Positions 1 to 7,663 are shown, counted from the stretch's first letter. The stretch: DNA of 17,229 nt from JBFMCC01 sp037445635 (GCA_037445635.1 JBBIKC010000052.1:1-17229), one strand, 5' to 3'. Program-made: numbers and translations. Notes: generated by a model from the sequence alone, not told the origin.

Positions 1-46
1 TCAACATGCCGCCGAAGCGGCCGCCAGGGCCTCCGCCGTGCATCAT
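1..46 (-). CDS. Second half-ABC exporter subunit, N terminus only (cut by window edge)
   Basis: Only the first 15 codons lie in the window, starting at 46 and reading MMHGGGPGGRFGGML. A strong Shine-Dalgarno sequence (AGAGGTGG on the minus strand, positions 51-58) sits 4-5 bases before the first ATG. A Met/His/Gly/Arg-rich leader of this kind is, from memory, typical of the second subunit of paired ABC exporters in Anaerolineae. The gene follows the degenerate half-exporter on the same strand after a 117-base gap. The inference is that it encodes the partner carrying the intact catalytic site of a heterodimer. The body of the protein is outside the window, so the family rests on position and leader alone. 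Confidence 0.6.
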   Translation of the reverse strand, partial: MMHGGGPGGRFGGML

Positions 47-60
47 AGCGCCACCTCTTT

Positions 61-155
61 TTCACCACGAAGGACACGAAGTACACAAAGGGGGAAGAAA
101 GGCGCGCCATCACGAAAGTCTACCTTCGTGACCTTTGTGCCCTTTGTGTTTAAAG
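61..155. repeat. Intergenic inverted repeat with 9-nt periodic arms
   Basis: The left arm (about 63-92) is three near-copies of a 9-mer: CCACGAAGG, ACACGAAGT, ACACAAAGG. The right arm (about 122-149) is the opposite-strand version: ACCTTCGTG, ACCTTTGTG, CCCTTTGTG. The arms pair imperfectly over about 28 bases; many mismatches are of the G-U type in a transcript, so a long hairpin with a roughly 30-base loop can form. It fills the gap between the two half-exporter genes. Short open frames across it are translation artefacts. Its role is unknown; it could be a processing or stability hairpin between the two subunits, or a degraded mobile unit. Confidence 0.75.
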
Positions 156-163
156 ATTTTTGA

Positions 164-2107
164 TTAAACATGTTGAGATGCACTTTCTGGTAAAAGTTGT
201 GAATTGTAAATTTCCGCATAGATGGGTTCCTCTTCCATGAGTTCCGCGTGTTTGCCTTGCGCGACGATCTCGCCTTTGTCGAGGACGAGAATCTTATCGG
301 CGTTGATGACGGTGCTGATGCGCTGGGCAATGACGAACGACGTGCGGCCCTGCATGAGCGTTTCGAGCGCCTTTTGGATTTGCGCTTCGGTGGTGAGGTC
401 AACGCTCGAAGTGGAATCATCGAGAATGAGAATGCGCGGATTGAGGAGAAGCGCGCGGGCGATGGCGACGCGCTGTTTCTGTCCGCCTGACAATGTTTGT
501 CCACGCTCACCGACGTGCGTGTCGTAGCCGTCGGGGAAGGACATGATGAAGTCGTGTGCGGCCGCGGCTTTCGCGGCGTTTTGAATTTCCTCGAACGTGG
601 CGTCGGGTCTGCCGAAGGCGATGTTTTCGCGGATCGTCCCGCTGAATAAAGTCGTTTCCTGCAAGACGATTCCGATTTGCGAACGAAGCGAATCGAGGGT
701 CACATCGCGCAGGTCGTGACCGTCAATCGTGATGCGGCCTTCGGTCGGGTCATAGAAGCGCGGCAGCAGGTTGATAATCGTCGTCTTTCCAGAACCCGTC
801 GCGCCGAGCAGGGCAATCGTCTCGCCTGGGTTCGCTTCAAACGAAACGTTTTTCAAAACAGGCTCGCCGCTGCCGAAATAACGGAAGGTCACGTTCTCGA
901 ATTTCACATGGCCTTTCACGTCGGGCAATTTGACCGCGTTCGGCTTGTCCACGATGTCGCTCTTCGCGTCGAGAATTTCGAAGATGCGTTCTGCGGACGC
1001 GGCGGCTTGTCCCATCTGCGTGATGATCATGCCGAACATCATGATGGGAAAGAACAGGTACATCAGGTAAAGTGAAAATTCCTGCCATTCGCCGAGCGTG
1101 AGCAGGCCCGTGATGATCTGTTTGCCGCCCACGTAAAGGATCGCGGCCTGACCGAGATTCGCGGTCAAAAAGACGACAGGGAACATGAACGTGAACAGCC
1201 TCGAGACCGCGATGGACTGCGCCATCGTGTCGTCTGCGGCGGCGCGGAATTTTTTCTGCTGTTCCTTCTCGCGCGTGAACGCCTTGATGACCTTGATGCC
1301 CGCGAGATTTTCCTGCAACACGGTATTCAGGTGCGAAAGTTTTTGCTGAACTCTCGTGAACATCGGCTGGGCAATGCTGGAGAAAACGCCGAACAGGACG
1401 ATTGCAATCGGCAGGATCGGCATCGCCGTCCACGCCAGCGTTGCGTTCGACGTGAACAAAATGATGACCGTTCCCGTGAGCAAAATCACCGCACCGACGA
1501 GTTGCAGTAGACCCTGGCCGATAAACAAACGCACCTTTTCAACGTCGTCCGTCGCGCGGATCATCAACTGTCCCGTCTGGTTTTTATCGTGGTACGAGAA
1601 AGACAGATTCTGAATCTTCGCGTACAGGTCATTGCGCAAATCGTACGCGACCGACTGCGAATTTTTCTCCGCCCAGAATGCTTGCAAGAAGGAGAACAAA
1701 CCGCGCAGGACGGCGAAGATGACGATGAAGATGATCGCGCCGACGAGCGCGCGCGGCGCATTCGTCACGTCCGCTTCCAACTGGACTTTGAGTTGGTCCA
1801 GCGTTAAGGACATGTCTCTCCCCGTGGCTTCGAGAATCTTCGGCAATGCCGCGCCGACGAATTGCGCGGGGATTTTATCCAGCGCCTGTAAAATCTGGTC
1901 AGCGATGAATCCACTCGTCACTGCATCAATGACATTGCGAATCATGCGCGGCACCGCCAGTTGCGAGAGCGTGGCGATGATGAGGAATAGATACGGCAGG
2001 ACGGCCTGCTGCCTGTAGCGCGTTAAGTAGCGGATCGCGCGGCCAATCCCTTTGAATGAGGGGCGCTGGCGTCCGCGCGACATGGGTCGGGTCATGGTTG
2101 CTTGCAT
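164..2107 (-). CDS. Half-ABC exporter (type IV fold), degenerate-site subunit
   Basis: A 647-residue membrane ATPase that would export a hydrophobic compound (drug, lipid or peptide) as one half of a dimer. The start is the ATG at 2107, preceded by AAAGGA; the longer frame upstream is not preferred. Membrane segments lie near residues 35-54, 121-145, 197-217, 221-243, 301-325 and 336-362. The nucleotide-binding domain has Walker A GATGSGKT (435-442), Q-loop Gln483, signature LSGGQ (539-543) and Walker B ending in Asp563. The catalytic Glu is replaced by Asp564 (LDDSTSSVD) and the H-loop His by Gln595 (IAQRIST). That pair is the known mark of the non-catalytic half of heterodimeric exporters such as TM287 of TM287/TM288. 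The loop between spans 1 and 2 (about 66-117) is unusually long. The gene follows marR by about 70 bases and precedes the presumed partner at 1-46. The substrate cannot be told from sequence. Confidence 0.92.
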   Translation of the reverse strand: MQATMTRPMSRGRQRPSFKGIGRAIRYLTRYRQQAVLPYLFLIIATLSQLAVPRMIRNVIDAVTSGFIADQILQALDKIPAQFVGAALPKILEATGRDMSLTLDQLKVQLEADVTNAPRALVGAIIFIVIFAVLRGLFSFLQAFWAEKNSQSVAYDLRNDLYAKIQNLSFSYHDKNQTGQLMIRATDDVEKVRLFIGQGLLQLVGAVILLTGTVIILFTSNATLAWTAMPILPIAIVLFGVFSSIAQPMFTRVQQKLSHLNTVLQENLAGIKVIKAFTREKEQQKKFRAAADDTMAQSIAVSRLFTFMFPVVFLTANLGQAAILYVGGKQIITGLLTLGEWQEFSLYLMYLFFPIMMFGMIITQMGQAAASAERIFEILDAKSDIVDKPNAVKLPDVKGHVKFENVTFRYFGSGEPVLKNVSFEANPGETIALLGATGSGKTTIINLLPRFYDPTEGRITIDGHDLRDVTLDSLRSQIGIVLQETTLFSGTIRENIAFGRPDATFEEIQNAAKAAAAHDFIMSFPDGYDTHVGERGQTLSGGQKQRVAIARALLLNPRILILDDSTSSVDLTTEAQIQKALETLMQGRTSFVIAQRISTVINADKILVLDKGEIVAQGKHAELMEEEPIYAEIYNSQLLPESASQHV

Positions 2108-2124
2108 AATGTTCCTTTCAGGAA

Positions 2125-2190
2125 GTACATAGATAAACAGGTACACAAATTGCAGCGCGTATTTACCTGTGTACTTGTCTACTTGTCTAC
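2125..2190. repeat. Intergenic inverted repeat with 8-nt periodic arm, overlapping the marR 3' end
   Basis: Read on the minus strand, the right arm is GTAGACAA, GTAGACAA, GTACACAG, GTAAAT, an 8-nt period. The left arm (2125-2150) carries the related GTACATAG, ATAAACAG, GTACACAA on the plus strand, so the arms form an imperfect inverted repeat around a 10-base centre. It supplies the last three codons (Val-Asp-Lys) and the TAG stop of marR. It belongs to the same class as the repeat at 61-155, so both gaps of this operon are filled by similar elements. Confidence 0.6.
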
Positions 2191-2622
2191 GTTACTCGCC
2201 GCTTCGTTCAAAATCTCCAGCGCCTCATGGACTTTGGCTTTTTCCTCTGCGGATAATTCCTTGATCAACACGTCCACCCAGCGGAAGCGTTCGGCGATGC
2301 TCTTCTCGATCAGGTCGCGGCCTTTGGGGGAGAGAGTCACCTGTTTGGCGCGGCGGTCATTCGGGTCTTCGGTACGTTCGAGCAGTCCGTTTAGAACGAG
2401 TTTGTCAACGGTCTGGCTGGCCGCGGCGGTGGTGATGTCCATGTGCTCGCTCAGGTCGGAGATGCCGCATTGTTTTTTGTAATACACCCGCATCAACAGG
2501 AAGAACTGCGGCATGGAAAATCCCAGCGACTTGATATAGCGCGCCTGGTCGCGCATCGTGCGATGGGTGGTGGTTTCCACCCACTGGCGCAGGGATTTGG
2601 AGATTTGGAGAGAATCGGTCAT
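2179..2622 (-). CDS. MarR-family transcriptional regulator
   Basis: A 147-residue winged-helix regulator, close to the usual MarR length, expected to bind DNA as a dimer and to release it when a small ligand binds. The winged helix spans about 55-100, with a recognition-helix region TTAAASQTVDKL (64-75) and the wing DPNDRR (86-91), followed by the typical VTLSPKG strand. The flanking N- and C-terminal helices would form the dimer interface. It is the first gene of a minus-strand operon with the ABC half-exporters, a common arrangement in which MarR represses its own exporter. The promoter directly upstream carries a perfect 18-bp palindrome over the start region, which supports autoregulation. 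There is no strong Shine-Dalgarno sequence. The final codons come from the repeat at 2125-2190. Confidence 0.93.
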   Translation of the reverse strand: MTDSLQISKSLRQWVETTTHRTMRDQARYIKSLGFSMPQFFLLMRVYYKKQCGISDLSEHMDITTAAASQTVDKLVLNGLLERTEDPNDRRAKQVTLSPKGRDLIEKSIAERFRWVDVLIKELSAEEKAKVHEALEILNEAASNVDK

Positions 2623-2657
2623 AGTTAAGTCCGCTTTTTAGTTAAGCGGGCTTAACT
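2623..2657. promoter_or_regulatory. Probable MarR operator (nested palindromes)
   Basis: AGTTAAGCGGGCTTAACT at 2640-2657 is a perfect 18-bp palindrome (8-bp arms, GG centre). A second AGTTAAG half-site lies at 2623-2629, directly next to the marR start codon. The outer pair AGTTAAGTCCGC (2623-2634) and GCGGGCTTAACT (2646-2657) forms a second inverted repeat matching at 11 of 12 positions. The sites overlap the -10 box edge and the expected transcript start, as expected for a repressor operator. Assignment to the adjacent MarR is inference from position. Confidence 0.75.
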
Positions 2658-2683
2658 TTAGGTGCAAAGCGGGATTTGGTCAA
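2655..2683 (-). promoter_or_regulatory. Sigma-70-type promoter of the marR-ABC operon
   Basis: Minus strand: TTGACC (-35, 2678-2683), a 17-base spacer, then TAAAGT (-10, 2655-2660). The -35 box matches consensus at five of six positions and the spacing is ideal. Transcription would begin near 2648, inside the palindromic operator, leaving a leader of about 26 bases. Confidence 0.7.
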
Positions 2684-2694
2684 GAGAAGGGGGA

Positions 2695-2714
2695 TAAGAG
2701 GAGTGTTAGAAAAT
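2695..2714. repeat. 20-bp repeat, copy 1, at the 3' end of the STAND receptor gene
   Basis: TAAGAGGAGTGTTAGAAAAT matches TAAGAGGAGTATTAGAGAAT at 17067-17086 at 18 of 20 positions. On the minus strand this copy begins at the last base of the receptor gene's TGA stop. The second copy begins where recognisable similarity of the E1 dehydrogenase fragment ends. Two copies at the ends of minus-strand coding sequences suggest either a 3'-end signal or the end of an inserted segment. Confidence 0.55.
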
Positions 2715-5700
2715 CAAGGCCTGGTCTGTATCTTCCCCGCGATGATGTCAGCCGCGATCCGCACCAGATCGGCCTTCACCTGGTCGGAGATGAGCGCCTC
2801 CAGTTGGTGGAACGGCGCGAGGCGCACCTCCCCCGTCTCCAGCGTCCCGAGGTGGATGCCGCCCGTGAACTTCCCTTCGGCGATGGCTTTCGACGCGAGG
2901 ACGATGCTGACATCGAATCGTTTCTCGATGCTGGTGAGGATGATATCCGCGAATTCGGGGAAGGTCACGAACCAGTCGGTGTCCACGCCGATCAGCCAGG
3001 AGTTGCCATATTCCTGCACTTCCGCGCCCGCGCCCCAGCCCACACTGTGACCCGCGACGGGGAGAATGACATCCGCCCCCTCATCCAGGAGTCGACGCGC
3101 CAGACGCCTCCCTTCGGTAGTACAGCAAAAGCCGCCGACGAAGAGACCCTCGTGTTTGTGCGCGTCCCAGCCGAGGACTTTCACATTCGTCCCGTTTATC
3201 TGGTTGTAATACTCCGCGCCGAGGGCAAAGCCATCCATGAAATCCGTGACTTGTGGAATATCCACGCCGCCAAACACGCCAACCTTGCCCGTCTTCGTCG
3301 CAGAGGCCGCGACGTATCCCGCCAGGAACGCGGCCTGGTCTGCGGCATAGACTTGATTCCAAATGTTGTCGAGGGGCGGGTCATAGACGAAGTCCATCAT
3401 CATGAAGCTTTGAGTTGGATTGGACTCCGCCGCGCTTCGAGTCTGCTCGAACAACGCCACCGGCGCGACGATCAATTTGCAATCGGCGTTTACGAAGACG
3501 CGCATATTCCTTTCAAAATCGGATGTGGAAGCGGACTCAAGCGCAGTTGCCTCCCAATCGTACAAACCGGCGGAATCCTGCAGACCTTTATACATCAGCG
3601 AGTTGAAATAGTTGTCGTATAAGCCGCCGGTATTGGTCACCAGGCAAATCCTCCCATTGGCGGATACAGGCAGGGGGGGCGCTGTCCGAGTTGATACTGG
3701 AGGCGCGCACGTTTTGGCGACTCGATGCAGGTACTCCTGACATTCCGTACTCGTCAGGGAACGCGTCACGCGCGTGCGCGCGAACGCAGCCAGGTCATCT
3801 ATTTTCAAGAAGTAGGCGCGCATACCTGACTCGCCGCTTGTAACGAGATGTGTCCCGTCAGGACTGAAGGCAATACTGCTGAGAGGGGATCCATCCCCAA
3901 AGAAGGTGAGCAATTCCTGACCGGCGGCAATATCCCAAAGTTTCGCCGTACCATCCCGGCTGGCAGTGGCAATACGTTCTCCATCAGGACTGAATGCGAC
4001 AGCCGCGACGGCGTTGTTATGACCGGCCAATGTGAACAATTCTTTACCTGTTTCCACATCCCAGACTTTTGCCGTTCCATCCAGGCTGGCGGTTGCGAAA
4101 AGTTTCCCGTCCGGGCTGAACCTCACGGATATGACGCCATCCGTATGCCCGCGCAGCGTGAGCAGATCCTTTCCGCCGGCAAAATCCCATAGTTTCGCCG
4201 CACCGTTTTGAAGGCCGGTGGCAAGGATCGTCCCATCCGGGCCGAATGCAACAGATTTAACTTCGGCTGGAAGTTCGAGTGTTGTGATCAATCGGGCGAT
4301 TAACGCGTCGGAGATGTCCCAAACCTTGACTTTATAGTCATCGCTGGCAGTGACGAGGCGCGTGCCATCCGGGTTGAATGTCAGCGCGTTGATATTTCCT
4401 GTGTGAGCAGGCCAGGTGTAACGCTTCTCCCCTGAGATTGCATCCCAGAGGGTTACGCTTGAGTCATCATCTGCTGTGGCTAGAATAGTCCCGTCCGGGC
4501 TGAGACTTACGGCGCTGTTCAGACGACCCTGGTTTGTAAACGTGCGAATCATTTCGCCTGAGACTGCATCCCAAATTGCCGCCACTCCATTTTCGTTTCC
4601 CGCCAATCGGGCGCCATCGGAACTGAAGCCTATCTGGGTGATTGAACCTTTGAAAAGGGTAAACACCTCGCGCCCCGGCGTGAGATCCCAAATTCGTACT
4701 GTGCCATCGTCACTGCCGGTCGCCAGGCGGGTCCCGTCCGGTGAGAAGGCGAGACTGAAGACCGCGCCGGTGTGACCGGCGAGCGTAAACAGTTCACTGC
4801 CGGAAGCCGCGTCCCATATCTTGACCTTGCGGTCCAGCCCGCCCGTCGCGAGACGCGTTCTGTCCGGGCTGAACGCGGCCGCGTAGAGGGCGTTCATCCC
4901 ATTCAGCGTAAACAATTTCTCGCCGGTGGCCGCATCCCAAATGACCGCCTGGTTTTCGCTGATCGTGACGATGCGCCTGCCATTCGGGCTGAAGGCGGCT
5001 GTCCATACCCAGCCCGGATGGCCTGCCAGTTGGAACAATTCCTCGCCTGTGGCGGCGTTCCAGACGCGCGCGGTCCCGTCGTCGCTGGTGGAAAGCAGGC
5101 GCGCTCCATTCGGGCTGAAAAAAGCGAACGAGACATAATCGGTATGACCGGGAAAACTTGCCACTTCCTGTGCAGTACGCAGATCCCAGATGCGCGGAAG
5201 ATTGACCGGCGTGACTGTGACAAGGCGCGACCCCTCCGGGCTGAACATCAACCCATCTCCCGCGTCGATCGGACCCGGGAGCGGAATCTCGTTTCCCGTT
5301 TCGGCGTCCCACAATCTGACGGTTCGGTCGGAGAGGATGGTGGCTAACTCTTTGCCATCCGGGCGAAATGCAACAGCGTGACCTGCCACAGTGAACAACA
5401 ACTCACCGTTGGTCGAATCCCAAACTTTTACCGTTTCGTCCGCGCTGGCCGTGGCCAGACGGCTTCCATCCGGGCTGAAGGCAACGTTGATGAACGCGCC
5501 CGGCTCGTGTGCGGGGATGGTCAACCGTACGCGCGAGGCCATCACGGCACGATGCAAGGCATCCTCGGCTTCCCAAGTGGAGGATGCGGAGACCGCCTCC
5601 AGCGCCAGCAGGATGCTGCGCTCCGGGTCAATATCCAGATTACTGATGGAGGCCGCCGCCAATTCGCGCGAAACCGCGATCTGACTGGCGCGCCGTCCCT

Positions 5701-7513
5701 GCCAGCCCAGCCAGCCTGCAGCCATCGCGAGCAGGACAGTCACAACCAGCGTTCCAGCCAATATCAGAGAGCGTTTGCGAATCTGAACCGCGGCGCGCGT
5801 CTGCTCCTCGGCGCGGCGGCCTTCGGCTTCGGCCAGTTTCCGCGCAGACTCCAACTCGCGCTGACGCCGGGATTCGCGTTCGCTGGCTTCCCGCTCCGCA
5901 AAGGCTTGCGACGCTTCGAGAAATTCGAGTTCGAGGGCGTTCATCTCGTCCCGATGCAGCGAGGCCCATTCGCGTGCCTGGGCCAGTTTTGCGCCGCGAT
6001 ACAACACGTCTGTCTCGCGGTTGTGTGAGACCCACTCTTGCGCGGCATCGGTCAAATGGCGATGGAGGCGCAGTCCCTCGCGATTCTCTTCCAGCCAGCC
6101 GCGCAGGGTCGGCCATTCGCGAATCAGGGCCTCGTGCGCGACCTCGGCAGAGTTCTCACTGGTGATGATCAGACGTGCATCCGCGAGTGCCTTTAAAACA
6201 TTTTGTGTGAGGACGGCTTCTTCGGGTTTCAGAATCAATTCATTGAACGTGGCGCGGCGCCGTGTATCACCTGTGGCGGTCTCCTCGCCCAATTCCGTCA
6301 GGCGCAGGAAGATGCGGCGGGCGATAGCGCGTTGTTCCTGCGTGAACTGGTCAACAAAGACTGCCTCGGCAGTTTCGGCAATGGCGCCGCGCACTCCGCC
6401 CGAGGAGGCATAACCGCTCAAGGTCATCAGGCGGCCGCGCCGCCTCTGCCAGGTTTCGAGCAAGGCGTGAGAAAGAAGAGGCAAAGCGCCCGGCTCGTGA
6501 CCGACATCGTGCAACAACAAATCAACCAGCCCAGGTTCGAATTCCCAGCGGCCGCGGCGGGCGGGCTCTTCGATGGCGCGGCGCAATTCTTCGTCATTCA
6601 TCGCGCCGATATATTCCTGGTGCCGCGCCAGCGCCTCGCGCAATTGGAGGTATGCCGCGCAATGTGCATAAAAGTCTGCGCGCAGGTTGATGACGACCAT
6701 GACGGGACCATCCGCTTCGGATGCCGCGGCGAGCAGATTGTTGATAAATGCAGTGCGTTCCTCTTCCGAGCGGCATAGCGTGAAGAGCTCCTCGAACTGG
6801 TCCACGACCAGCAGAAGCCGCAGCCCGTTCACGGATTTCATTTCCCGCTTCGCGAACAGATGCAGGCCGCGCGCCTCGCGGGCGAGGTCATCCATCAAGC
6901 GCGCCGCGAGGGCGGCGGATCCGTTTTCCTGTGTCAGGGTCATTGCCAGGCTTTCGAGCGGACGCGCTGTGGGTGTGAGGATGTGAATATCCCAATCGGC
7001 GGAGGCTTTGTTCCAACGAAGCGAGGGGACGAGTCCCGCGCGGACGAGGGAGGATTTGCCGCTTCCCGAGGCGCCGACCACGGCCAGGAAACGCGTCTCG
7101 GACGGCGGCCCGCTCAAAGTCAAAGAGAGGACGCGCTCCGTCAGTTTGGCGGTCAGCGCTTCGCGGCCAACGAATAAGTCCGCGTCGTCCTCGTCGAAAT
7201 AGTTGAGTCCCTTATATGGGCAAAGCCCCAGCCCTGGCGCGTCCTCGCGGCGGACGTTGGAAGCCAGTTCGAGCAGGCGCGCGATCACTTTGGGTTCGTC
7301 CTCCAACGCCAGGGCGGGGACGAAGCGCGCCTCGATGGTGGGAAGATCGGGCAGGCGCAGGTTCTGTTCGAGGCGGCTGATCTGCGCGTCGCTGTAACCG
7401 ACGGCGAGGGCCAGTTCCATTTGCGTGATGCCCACGCGCCGGCGGAGATAGCGCAGGAGATCACCAAACGTGGTGAATTTTTCTAGTGTGGCAGAGGGAA
7501 TGGCGACAGGCAT
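2714..7513 (-). CDS. XRE HTH - nSTAND NTPase - TM - 14 WD40 blades - BMP/PnrA-like ligand domain receptor
   Basis: A 1599-residue multidomain protein. Residues about 14-75 are an XRE-type helix-turn-helix (RRRVGITQMELALAVGYSD and following). Residues about 98-510 are an nSTAND1-type NTPase opening with CPYKGLNYFDEDDADLFVGR, with Walker A GASGSGKS (147-154) and Walker B LLLVVDQFEE (233-242). A charged, probably coiled helix (about 525-575) leads to one membrane span (582-604) preceded by RKR. WD-type strand ends near 699, 736, 777, 819, 860, 901, 943, 982, 1024, 1066, 1110, 1152 and 1194, plus a degenerate one near 1236, give 14 blades, enough for two seven-bladed propellers. Residues about 1285-1595 resemble the Med/BMP (PnrA, TmpC) nucleoside-binding family: GGLYDNYFNSLMYKGL (1297-1312), KVGVFGGVDIP (1410-1420), GVDTDW (1509-1514) and GGIHLGTLETGEVRLAPF (1551-1568). 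The span would place HTH and NTPase inside and propellers plus ligand domain outside. No Shine-Dalgarno sequence is visible before the start at 7513. The ligand and target genes are unknown. Confidence 0.9.
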   Translation of the reverse strand: MPVAIPSATLEKFTTFGDLLRYLRRRVGITQMELALAVGYSDAQISRLEQNLRLPDLPTIEARFVPALALEDEPKVIARLLELASNVRREDAPGLGLCPYKGLNYFDEDDADLFVGREALTAKLTERVLSLTLSGPPSETRFLAVVGASGSGKSSLVRAGLVPSLRWNKASADWDIHILTPTARPLESLAMTLTQENGSAALAARLMDDLAREARGLHLFAKREMKSVNGLRLLLVVDQFEELFTLCRSEEERTAFINNLLAAASEADGPVMVVINLRADFYAHCAAYLQLREALARHQEYIGAMNDEELRRAIEEPARRGRWEFEPGLVDLLLHDVGHEPGALPLLSHALLETWQRRRGRLMTLSGYASSGGVRGAIAETAEAVFVDQFTQEQRAIARRIFLRLTELGEETATGDTRRRATFNELILKPEEAVLTQNVLKALADARLIITSENSAEVAHEALIREWPTLRGWLEENREGLRLHRHLTDAAQEWVSHNRETDVLYRGAKLAQAREWASLHRDEMNALELEFLEASQAFAEREASERESRRQRELESARKLAEAEGRRAEEQTRAAVQIRKRSLILAGTLVVTVLLAMAAGWLGWQGRRASQIAVSRELAAASISNLDIDPERSILLALEAVSASSTWEAEDALHRAVMASRVRLTIPAHEPGAFINVAFSPDGSRLATASADETVKVWDSTNGELLFTVAGHAVAFRPDGKELATILSDRTVRLWDAETGNEIPLPGPIDAGDGLMFSPEGSRLVTVTPVNLPRIWDLRTAQEVASFPGHTDYVSFAFFSPNGARLLSTSDDGTARVWNAATGEELFQLAGHPGWVWTAAFSPNGRRIVTISENQAVIWDAATGEKLFTLNGMNALYAAAFSPDRTRLATGGLDRKVKIWDAASGSELFTLAGHTGAVFSLAFSPDGTRLATGSDDGTVRIWDLTPGREVFTLFKGSITQIGFSSDGARLAGNENGVAAIWDAVSGEMIRTFTNQGRLNSAVSLSPDGTILATADDDSSVTLWDAISGEKRYTWPAHTGNINALTFNPDGTRLVTASDDYKVKVWDISDALIARLITTLELPAEVKSVAFGPDGTILATGLQNGAAKLWDFAGGKDLLTLRGHTDGVISVRFSPDGKLFATASLDGTAKVWDVETGKELFTLAGHNNAVAAVAFSPDGERIATASRDGTAKLWDIAAGQELLTFFGDGSPLSSIAFSPDGTHLVTSGESGMRAYFLKIDDLAAFARTRVTRSLTSTECQEYLHRVAKTCAPPVSTRTAPPLPVSANGRICLVTNTGGLYDNYFNSLMYKGLQDSAGLYDWEATALESASTSDFERNMRVFVNADCKLIVAPVALFEQTRSAAESNPTQSFMMMDFVYDPPLDNIWNQVYAADQAAFLAGYVAASATKTGKVGVFGGVDIPQVTDFMDGFALGAEYYNQINGTNVKVLGWDAHKHEGLFVGGFCCTTEGRRLARRLLDEGADVILPVAGHSVGWGAGAEVQEYGNSWLIGVDTDWFVTFPEFADIILTSIEKRFDVSIVLASKAIAEGKFTGGIHLGTLETGEVRLAPFHQLEALISDQVKADLVRIAADIIAGKIQTRP

Positions 7514-7522
7514 GGGCGTTTT

Positions 7523-7538
7523 CTATCATAGGATAGCA
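7523..7538 (-). promoter_or_regulatory. Extended -10 box and short palindrome before the STAND receptor gene
   Basis: The minus strand reads TGCTATCCT (7530-7538), fitting the TGnTAT extended -10 pattern, with no clear -35 box. Over it lies CTATC-ATAG-GATAG (7523-7536), a 5-bp-arm palindrome. The transcript would start about 7523, giving a leader of about ten bases without a Shine-Dalgarno site. The palindrome is a candidate operator for the receptor's own HTH; this is inference. Confidence 0.4.
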
Positions 7539-7562
7539 TATTCCCGCCCGATTGGAGAATTT

Positions 7563-7605
7563 TGGCAGAAAATGGCAGGACAAGAAGAGGGTGAAATGCT
7601 ATAAG
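7563..7605 (+). promoter_or_regulatory. Extended -10 promoter with 10-bp-spaced direct repeats, cupredoxin lipoprotein gene
   Basis: TGCTATAAG (7597-7605) fits the extended -10 pattern. Upstream, TGGCAG occurs twice (7563-7568 and 7573-7578), repeating at exactly 10 bp, one helical turn, where an activator could bind. There is no good -35 box. The start would be near 7612, leaving a leader of about 50 bases to the ATG at 7664. Confidence 0.45.
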
Positions 7606-7663
7606 TCAGCGCATGTGACCGATGCGCGCCCAGCGCAAATTCCATCGGTCAAGGAGAGATGAA

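Noticed and set aside
61..155. CRISPR-like array
   Set aside because: The repeat units are 9 nt, directly adjacent and inverted between arms, with no unique spacers and no cas genes in the window.
43..510. Possible 155-residue minus-strand protein over the exporter 3' end and first repeat
   Set aside because: It is a frame shadow of the ABC gene that runs into the periodic repeat; its TKGTKVTK-like part is the translated repeat, a familiar artefact.
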